Assembly: GCF_000012485.1 (NCBI RefSeq)
Contig: NC_007512.1
Coordinates: 311,001 to 375,000, forward strand
Direction: 5' to 3'
Source: Pelodictyon luteolum DSM 273
GTDB lineage: Bacteria; Bacteroidota; Chlorobiia; Chlorobiales; Chlorobiaceae
Length of the DNA stretch: 64,000 nt
Within the stretch, counting starts at the first letter, position 1, and each line of letters begins with the position of its first letter. The notes beneath the pieces were generated by a model. That model ran no database searches. It was not told where the DNA came from and saw only the letters and a list, made by a program, of their open reading frames with translations. Shown one piece after another: positions 58,034 to 64,000 of the stretch. Both the position numbers and the translations under genes were made by a program.

Positions 58034-58086
58034 GAGGGTGCGTTTTGGTATGTGTTTTCGAATTCAACTATTAGATACTCGTCATC

Positions 58087-58413
58087 GTGATATTTCCCTG
58101 TGAAAAAGCGGTCTGGTACAACCTGCCGCAGATCCGGGCCGATCTTGCAATAGAACTGGTTAAAACCGGCATGACCCAGTCGCAGGCCGCCAAGCTCCTT
58201 GGCGTGACTCCCGCGGCGGTGTCGCAGTACATCCACCGCAAGCGCGGCCTGCAGGTATCGAAAACCAAGGTCTACCGCCAGGAGATCAAGGTTGCGGCCA
58301 AAAAGCTTCAGGACGGGGTTGTGCCTGAAGAGCTCCGGTTCATGGTCTGCAAGTGCTGCCAGATCCTGAGCAGGGAGTCGGGCGACGGCCAGGCGGTCTG
58401 CGGCACCGAGTAG
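58087..58413 (+). CDS. Small HTH regulator with C-terminal cysteine cluster
   Basis: The 108-residue product has an N-terminal helix-turn-helix (LVKTGMTQSQAAKLLGVTPAAVSQYIHRKRG). The C-terminal half carries C-X-C-C and another Cys (MVCKCCQILSRESGDGQAVCG), suggesting a metal or redox site. This matches the small COG2522-type predicted regulators. The start is GTG 58087 (MIFPCEKAVW). It is divergent from the heme-protein gene across 53 bases, which would be a natural target. That is inference. Confidence 0.8.
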   Translation: MIFPCEKAVWYNLPQIRADLAIELVKTGMTQSQAAKLLGVTPAAVSQYIHRKRGLQVSKTKVYRQEIKVAAKKLQDGVVPEELRFMVCKCCQILSRESGDGQAVCGTE

Positions 58414-58423
58414 GGGACTGCAC

Positions 58424-60115
58424 CTACAGTTCCAGGATGATGTGCGATTCGCTCGAGTGCCCCTGCAGTTGCTCTTTGAGGGTGCCGATGAGGCCTGTTC
58501 CGTACTTGTTCAGGAAGTAGCATATGTTCAGGAGCCGCTCCTGCGGCCCGCCTTCCGGAAAGAGCGCCGTTTCCGCCTTCAGGATCTGCTCAAGCAGCTC
58601 CTCGTGCTTCCTCCGCCCCGCCTTCCATGTTTTCTGTTCGATGTTTTCCACAATCTTTTCCGCCTGCGCCTTTGAGGCTCCGAGCATCGGCTCGAGGGTC
58701 GGATCGATTTTTGAAAGTGTCGGCAGGAGCCTGTCGAGTGCGCGCTGGATCTCCTCTCTTGCCTCCTGGAACAGGGGTTCCAGCGAGCGGTTCTCGGCGG
58801 TTTCAACCGCCTTCTTCTTCATCCCTTCAAGGTCGCTGAACACTGCCGCATAAATCTGCTTGCGTGAAAACCCCGGCCTGCCCGTCACCTGCAGCATGCG
58901 GTCCATGATGCGGCTGATCTTGGGCTCGACGAGCGTAAAGCTCCCCCGCGGGACGATGAACGGCATGGTGATGCCAAAGTGCTCGTAGTTCCTGCGGTAC
59001 TGTGCCAGGTAGCTGATCTCGCCTGGGCCCGCCACGTATGCGAAGGTCGGAAGCACCGTGTCCTGCACGATGGGGCGGAGCACCACGTTGGGGCTGAAGC
59101 GTTCGGGGTGGTCGCTGACAAGCTCGAGCATCTGGTGCCGGGAGTACTGCCGGCTCTCTCCGGCGAGGGTGAAGAGGTCGGGAGAGGGGTGCTCGATTTT
59201 CTGACGCTGGCCGTGCTGGTTCAGGTGAAAGAGGTTGACCGCCCGAGGTTTGGTCTGGGCCCCGTATCCTAGCTCTTCGAGAGTCGAACTCTGGGCTACA
59301 ACATTGTATGAACTGGCTGGTGCTGTTTCTATCTCTCTGGTGAACACCCCTGCAGCCATACGCTTGAAGGCGGGGTCAAAGCTGGAGAGCAGTATGAGGG
59401 GCTCTTTGGGCATGAGGCGCAACAGCATCGAGGCAAAGGCCCCTTCGAAGGTGTTGCCGGGGAAGTAGCACTCCCTGAGGATCGTGGCCACCTCCTCACG
59501 GTAGTCGGAGGGCGGGAGCATGTCGAGGAACGCTTCGAGGGTGTTCTGGATCGAAGCGTCGAAACAGGTGCTGCCGACCATCTGGTCCGGAAGACGGCGG
59601 TTGGTTTCCGGCCGGAAATGGGTGAGTCCGCTGCCTGAAAAGATCGCCGTGTGTGCCGGCTCGTCATAGTCGTGGTCTTCACCCTCAAGCCAGAATACCG
59701 GCACGAAGTCATACTCGGGAAAGAGGGCTTTCTGGCGCTCAGCGAATACCACGGCGCTGAGGGCCTTGTAGATGGTGTAGAGCGGCCCCGTGAAGAGGCC
59801 GAGCTGCTGGCCGGTCACCACCGCCATGCAGCGCGGGGACCGCAGTTTTTCAATCTCCCGCTCCCGCACTTCGCCGCCCCCGAACCGGCGGTTCTGTGTC
59901 TGCAGCATATCGACAAGACTGTCGCGCTGGAAGCGGCGTGATGCGAGCAGTCCGAGCTGGCGGTAGTAGTCCGCCTCTTTGCGGTCATCGAGGTGGAAGC
60001 ATCGCCCGAGCAGGCTGTCGCGCTGTGAGCCTTCAGAGGTGTAGTCCCTGAAAAGCTTCGGGAACCCTTTTTTCGGGGTCAGTATGGTGTTGTAATCGAG
60101 AAGAAAGGTATTCAC
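58424..60115 (-). CDS. bshC: Bacillithiol biosynthesis cysteine-adding enzyme BshC
   Basis: It adds cysteine to glucosaminyl-malate, the last step of bacillithiol synthesis. The 563-residue protein shows the family blocks [91 protein letters not shown] and a C-terminal coiled region. In Chlorobium tepidum the product is N-methylated to N-methyl-bacillithiol (established). bshA, bshB and the methyltransferase are not in the window. The start is GTG 60115. surE ends 4 bases upstream on the same strand. Confidence 0.94.
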   Translation of the reverse strand: MNTFLLDYNTILTPKKGFPKLFRDYTSEGSQRDSLLGRCFHLDDRKEADYYRQLGLLASRRFQRDSLVDMLQTQNRRFGGGEVREREIEKLRSPRCMAVVTGQQLGLFTGPLYTIYKALSAVVFAERQKALFPEYDFVPVFWLEGEDHDYDEPAHTAIFSGSGLTHFRPETNRRLPDQMVGSTCFDASIQNTLEAFLDMLPPSDYREEVATILRECYFPGNTFEGAFASMLLRLMPKEPLILLSSFDPAFKRMAAGVFTREIETAPASSYNVVAQSSTLEELGYGAQTKPRAVNLFHLNQHGQRQKIEHPSPDLFTLAGESRQYSRHQMLELVSDHPERFSPNVVLRPIVQDTVLPTFAYVAGPGEISYLAQYRRNYEHFGITMPFIVPRGSFTLVEPKISRIMDRMLQVTGRPGFSRKQIYAAVFSDLEGMKKKAVETAENRSLEPLFQEAREEIQRALDRLLPTLSKIDPTLEPMLGASKAQAEKIVENIEQKTWKAGRRKHEELLEQILKAETALFPEGGPQERLLNICYFLNKYGTGLIGTLKEQLQGHSSESHIILEL

Positions 60116-60119
60116 CGGC

Positions 60120-60899
60120 CTATTTTTTCAGTTTCCATTGTTCAAGGGTGCTTCTGAACCCGTGCCGGGTCAAATCGCACGAGAGAGGGGTGAGGGTGAC
60201 GAAGTTCCTGCGTACGGCGAACTCATCGCTTTCCATCCCTTCGTCGAGCAGCATGAGGGTGCCGTTGAGCCAGTAGTAGGGGTTGCCGTACATGTCGTTT
60301 CGCTCTATTGCGTCTTCCGACCAGCGCGACCGGCCCTGGCCGGTGATACGGACTCCCTGGATGTCCGCTTCGGGGACATTGGGGATGTTGACCGAAAGGA
60401 TGGTGTCTTCCGGCAGACCCTCCTGCAGCACTTTACGTGCAAGTTTCCTGGCGAACTTTCCTGCGTAGGTGAAATCGGCGTGTTCGTAGGTCGTCAGCGA
60501 GAATGCCAGCGAGGTGACGCCCTGTATCGCCCCTTCAAGCGCTGCTGCGACAGTGCCGGAGTAGAGGGTACTCATGGCGGTGTTGCTGCCGTAGTTGATG
60601 CCCGATACGATAAGATCGGGCTTCACTTTCATGATGTGGCTCAAGGCCACCTTGATGCAGTCGACCGGCGTTCCGGATACGGTGTGGCCGAAAAACCGGT
60701 TGTTGCGCCGGAATTCCCGGATGCGGAGCGGCACGCCGAGGGTCATGGCGTGGCTCATGCCGCTGTGCGGTTCGGCCGGTGCCACCACCGTCACATTGCC
60801 GAGCTTCTTCATAGAAGCGGCAAGCACGTGGATGCCTTCGCCCTCGATGCCGTCATCGTTGCATACCAGTATTTCTGGTCGCCTGTCCTGTTTTTTCAT
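60120..60899 (-). CDS. surE: 5'-nucleotidase SurE
   Basis: A metal-dependent nucleoside 5'-monophosphate phosphatase of the stationary-phase survival family (259 aa). It has the metal site [48 protein letters not shown] and the SGINYGSN loop. ATG 60899 ([12 protein letters not shown]) lies 13 bases after the stop of the patatin gene. Frames extending to 60989 overlap that gene. It probably shares a transcript with the patatin gene and bshC. Confidence 0.95.
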   Translation of the reverse strand: MKKQDRRPEILVCNDDGIEGEGIHVLAASMKKLGNVTVVAPAEPHSGMSHAMTLGVPLRIREFRRNNRFFGHTVSGTPVDCIKVALSHIMKVKPDLIVSGINYGSNTAMSTLYSGTVAAALEGAIQGVTSLAFSLTTYEHADFTYAGKFARKLARKVLQEGLPEDTILSVNIPNVPEADIQGVRITGQGRSRWSEDAIERNDMYGNPYYWLNGTLMLLDEGMESDEFAVRRNFVTLTPLSCDLTRHGFRSTLEQWKLKK

Positions 60900-60912
60900 G
60901 GTGTCCACCGGT

Positions 60913-63696
60913 TCAGAAGTCATGGCCGAGACTGAAGTAATAGACCGTATCGGCAAAGCGCAGGTTGGAAGATTCCTTGTCTTCGGCATTTCTCATGAAC
61001 GAGAATGCCTTGGAGATGGTGAAACGGGCAGGCCCGATGGGTGTCGCCCAGACGAGGCTCGTTCCGATGCCGTGTATGAGCTGTGCCAGAGCGATGTCCT
61101 CCCGGCGGTCCCAAACATTGCCTGCGTTGTAAATCAGCCGGAGGGAGGTTGGAAAGATGATATCACCGGGAGGGCTGTACTGCAGCTGTACGCCGGCAGC
61201 CGCCATGTTGTTGCCCGGCAGCGCGCTCTCCTTCAGGCCGATGAACCGCCGGCTGTAGGCCGTCCCGGGACCGCCGAGAAAAAACTGTTCCGAGAGCGGC
61301 ACATGGCCGCTGCTCACCCCGAACATCCCCGAAAGCTGCAGGGTGGTACGCGGCGCTACCGGGATGTTCTCTTCATGGTTGCCGGAGAGCTGCCAGAACA
61401 GCTCCTCGTTGTCGAGGGTCACGGGGGTGGCTGAATAGCGCAGGTTGCTGAGGCTTCCTGTCGTCGGGATGAGCGGGCTGTCTCGGGAGTCGATGCTCAG
61501 CTGGGTTCCGAGGGTGACGAGCTCTGCTTTTCCGGTTTGTAGCGGCACGCCGTTTTCTGTCTCGTTTTCCGAACGGACGCTCTGCAAGGTCGCATCGACT
61601 ATCAGCTTTCCGTTTTTCTTCAGGCGGGTGCCGAATGCCGTCGAGATGCCGTAGCGTTCGATGTTGTAGGTGCCGGTCCGCTCCGACAGGTCGGCGAGGA
61701 ACTCCTTGTCGAAGGTAATGCTGGAGTGGTCGAATCCGTGCTGGTCATAGAACGCGCGGGACGACATGGTCAGGTTCGTGGCGGCAATGCGCGGCATGTT
61801 GAACTCGAGGTTCACCACGTTGTTCTTTGTTCCTGTCTTGAGCCAGCCGCCGAGCGAGCTGGTTGAGCCCCAGAGGTTTTCGTTGCGGTAATCGAGCAGG
61901 AACTGCGCGTTGCTGGTTTCATCGTAACGCAGGCCTATGCGGAGAACCGTTGCAGGCTTTTCGTCGAGCGTGAACTTGAGGAGCGCGCTCTGCAGGTGTT
62001 CATCGTCCGGGTCGGGCTGCTCGGCCGCAAGCGACACCCGGCTGAACACTCCTGTCTCATAGAGGTTCTCGACCGATTCCTTCGCTTTGCCATAGATTAC
62101 GGCCCTTGAAGTGTCAATCTTGATCTCGCGCTGTACCGGGGTCGGACCCGTGATGTTGCGGTCCTGCGAGATGACGATGGAGCCGGCTTTGCCGGAGGTG
62201 AGGGCGACAGAGATGGTACCTCCGGAAAGTGAAGGAGATTTCAGGTTCACGAAGACGTAACCCTTCTGCCGATAAGCCCGCACCAGATTCTCAAGCGCCA
62301 GGGTGCCCGCCCGGTTGGTGTATACCCTCTCCATTACCGGCGCGAAGCATGCGGCCTGTTCATCGAATGAGAGCACGCCCGTCGGCCCTCCGCTGATGCG
62401 CACCTGACGTATGGCGGGCAGCGGTACAAGATGGAACACCACCCGCTTCCTCCGGCTGTCGAGTTCCGCCCACACCCTTGTGAAGAGGTCAGTTTCGAGC
62501 AGTTCGCGGAGTGCCATCCTGGTATCGGTGGCATTTCGCACGATTCCCGATACTATGCGGTAGTGTTCGATGTACTCCGCGCTTTCTTCCGGGAACTGCA
62601 CTTCTTTGCGCCATCCTTTGATGGGAGACGGGGCACTTCTCCCCTCGCCCTCGGCGATGCTTCGCTTGATGGTGCCGGCCAGTACCTTTCCCTTCTGGTA
62701 GCCAACCTTGACGAGCCCGTCTATGTCCGAAAAGTCTGTGGCCATCCGGCCTTCAAGGTCGGGCGCAATGACGATGTCGGCCCGTTCGAGCTGTGCGGGG
62801 TACTGCAGCTTGGTGAGGATGGTCATCGCCTGATCGGCGGCTTTCCATGGCAGGTCGAGCTCGCGGCCTGTGGCGTACATGCTGCCGTGGGTGTCGACGG
62901 CGATCCTGTAGCCTGCATCGAATGCGTCGAGCTCGTCGACCGGCAGGTTGGCCACAAGTCCGCCGTCCACCAGTTCCTCTGAACCGCGGCGGATGGGGGA
63001 GAAGAGCACCGGTATGGTGCTGCTTGCCCGCATGGCTTCGGAGAGCGAGCCGGAGGAAAGGGTGACGCGGCGGCCCGTGACGAGGTCGGTCGTTACCGCC
63101 CTGAACTGGACGGGCAGCTCATTGAAGTCGCCTGAGGCCGGGTAGAGGGCGTTGATTACGAGGAGGTCGAGTGTTTCTGTCAATGCCTGCGCTGAATTGA
63201 GCGAGCGCGGAATGACAAGTTTCAGTTTGTCGAAGCGGATGGCGACGGTGGAGCGGTCGCGGACCCGCTGCTGCTCGAGAAATACGTTCGAGCGGGAGTA
63301 GTCGTCGTTGCCGATGGTGACGATAGACTGCCAGGGCAGGCTGTGGGCGATGGCCTGAAGTTCCGAAGGGGTGTAGCCGCAGCTGTAAAGGCCGCCGATG
63401 ACGGCGCCCATGCTGGTGCCTGCGATATGGTCGATGGGTACCTGTTCCTCTTCGAGTGCCTTCAGGACGCCGATCTGCGATATGCCGTTGGCCCCGCCGC
63501 CCGACAGCGCAAGGCCGACAGTTTTCCTGAAGGGGCGCATGGCGGGGGTGAGCAGATAGCGCCGGGAGGGAACGCTGAGGGTGTCGGGCCAGACGGTAAG
63601 GGTCCTTCCTTCGGCACAGGATGGCCCCGGAGGGCCGGACGCACAGAGAACAGCCGCCAGAGCGAGGGAAAGGAGGAGGGGTCTCAGGTTCAGCAA
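60913..63696 (-). CDS. Patatin-POTRA-Omp85 protein (PlpD-like, type Vd)
   Basis: A 927-residue fusion. A signal peptide ([20 protein letters not shown]) is followed by a patatin lipase domain with oxyanion loop SGGGANG (about residue 66), nucleophile Ser95 in GTSMG and catalytic Asp244 in [10 protein letters not shown]. One or more POTRA-like domains come next (about 370-600; [28 protein letters not shown]). A C-terminal Omp85/surface-antigen barrel ends in SLGHDF. This is the architecture of P. aeruginosa PlpD (family knowledge). The start is TTG 63696, backed by GGAG 8 bases upstream; the ATG further up is out of frame and short. Confidence 0.92.
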   Translation of the reverse strand: MLNLRPLLLSLALAAVLCASGPPGPSCAEGRTLTVWPDTLSVPSRRYLLTPAMRPFRKTVGLALSGGGANGISQIGVLKALEEEQVPIDHIAGTSMGAVIGGLYSCGYTPSELQAIAHSLPWQSIVTIGNDDYSRSNVFLEQQRVRDRSTVAIRFDKLKLVIPRSLNSAQALTETLDLLVINALYPASGDFNELPVQFRAVTTDLVTGRRVTLSSGSLSEAMRASSTIPVLFSPIRRGSEELVDGGLVANLPVDELDAFDAGYRIAVDTHGSMYATGRELDLPWKAADQAMTILTKLQYPAQLERADIVIAPDLEGRMATDFSDIDGLVKVGYQKGKVLAGTIKRSIAEGEGRSAPSPIKGWRKEVQFPEESAEYIEHYRIVSGIVRNATDTRMALRELLETDLFTRVWAELDSRRKRVVFHLVPLPAIRQVRISGGPTGVLSFDEQAACFAPVMERVYTNRAGTLALENLVRAYRQKGYVFVNLKSPSLSGGTISVALTSGKAGSIVISQDRNITGPTPVQREIKIDTSRAVIYGKAKESVENLYETGVFSRVSLAAEQPDPDDEHLQSALLKFTLDEKPATVLRIGLRYDETSNAQFLLDYRNENLWGSTSSLGGWLKTGTKNNVVNLEFNMPRIAATNLTMSSRAFYDQHGFDHSSITFDKEFLADLSERTGTYNIERYGISTAFGTRLKKNGKLIVDATLQSVRSENETENGVPLQTGKAELVTLGTQLSIDSRDSPLIPTTGSLSNLRYSATPVTLDNEELFWQLSGNHEENIPVAPRTTLQLSGMFGVSSGHVPLSEQFFLGGPGTAYSRRFIGLKESALPGNNMAAAGVQLQYSPPGDIIFPTSLRLIYNAGNVWDRREDIALAQLIHGIGTSLVWATPIGPARFTISKAFSFMRNAEDKESSNLRFADTVYYFSLGHDF

Positions 63697-63704
63697 GTGG
63701 TGCG

Positions 63705-63708
63705 CTCC
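63705..63708 (-). promoter_or_regulatory. Shine-Dalgarno site supporting the TTG start of the patatin gene
   Basis: GGAG on the minus strand, 8 bases before TTG 63696. Confidence 0.5.
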
Positions 63709-63815
63709 GTGTTCATCGGCTTCAGACCGGGGGATCGTGAAGGACGCGTTTGAGTTTGTCGTGCCGACAGTATATCTTGTATCCTAATGTATAACCTTTA
63801 GCCCTAATTGTAAAG

Positions 63816-64000
63816 ATGGTCTGGTTCAAACGGGTAAAACCCTTTATACGCACTACCGACAGGCGCGATGTTCCCGAAGGGCTCTGGTCGAAATGCGAAG
63901 ACTGCGGCGCCATGCTCCACCGCCGCCAGCTTGAGGAGAACCTCAACACCTGCAACGAGTGCGGCCATCATTTCCGCATCTCCCCCTACCGCTACTTCTC
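63816..64000 (+). CDS. accD: Acetyl-CoA carboxylase carboxyltransferase beta subunit (3' end outside window)
   Basis: The visible 61 codons are the N-terminus of AccD, which with AccA transfers carboxyl from carboxybiotin to acetyl-CoA for fatty-acid synthesis. It opens [22 protein letters not shown]. The four-Cys zinc ribbon is complete, C27/C30 and C46/C49 (CEDC, CNEC), followed by [12 protein letters not shown]. The carboxyltransferase core is beyond the edge. It is divergent from the patatin gene over a 119-base gap that should hold promoters for both. Confidence 0.93.
   Translation, partial: MVWFKRVKPFIRTTDRRDVPEGLWSKCEDCGAMLHRRQLEENLNTCNECGHHFRISPYRYF

Overview
The window reads as a chromosomal segment of a green sulfur bacterium (Chlorobiaceae), most like a Chlorobium/Pelodictyon species of fairly high GC. 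Three things point this way: bchY (a chlorophyllide reductase subunit), a complete menaquinone gene set, and bshC, whose pathway makes N-methyl-bacillithiol in Chlorobium. The genus call is inferred from protein resemblance and gene content; no database was searched. Coding density is very high. I count 59 protein genes (two cut by the window edges) and one tRNA. No gap without a gene exceeds about 210 bases, and I see no insertion sequence, prophage, CRISPR array or rRNA.

Layout. 1-1871: 3' part of a hybrid histidine kinase. 1892-7047: oxidative pentose phosphate block, gnd-zwf (+) facing tkt-pgl (-). 7203-11379: a DUF2278 protein, a two-helix membrane protein, two L,D-transpeptidase-type enzymes and a SRPBCC protein, closed by a hairpin terminator. 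11445-21689: metH, an outer-membrane barrel protein, an esterase, mnmA, ETF-quinone oxidoreductase, mgtE and an alkyladenine glycosylase. 21794-24815: parA-parB-dapB and a small membrane protein. 33062-24790 (-): menF-menD-kinase-menH-menB-menC-menE. 33091-36493: a TPR lipoprotein, a metallochaperone, a NYN-domain protein, tRNA-Asp and citrate synthase. 36543-39092: gatC, a DUF167 gene, kdsB and xseA.

39256-46972 is the most unusual part. A HU-HU-TM-SPOR protein overlaps bchY. bchY overlaps a membrane histidine kinase by ATGA, and a sigma-54 response regulator follows. Downstream lie two tandem dyads, a nearly consensus sigma-54 promoter and a hairpin leader, then two small exported proteins with calcium-binding-type aspartate repeats and a beta-barrel protein. 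This looks like a self-contained envelope-response module, and I could not assign it to a known system.

47001-64000: translation and housekeeping genes (frr, rpmE, recG, rsgA), an aldehyde dehydrogenase, a STAS-like/coiled-coil/LuxR regulator, a lipid kinase, a GlmU-like protein, pabA/trpG, a LOG-family protein, a small heme-binding protein, a HTH regulator, bshC, surE, a patatin-Omp85 fusion and the start of accD.

Together the genes cover NADPH supply, quinone synthesis for the photosynthetic electron chain, the citrate node, cell-wall remodelling, chromosome segregation and low-molecular-weight thiol synthesis.
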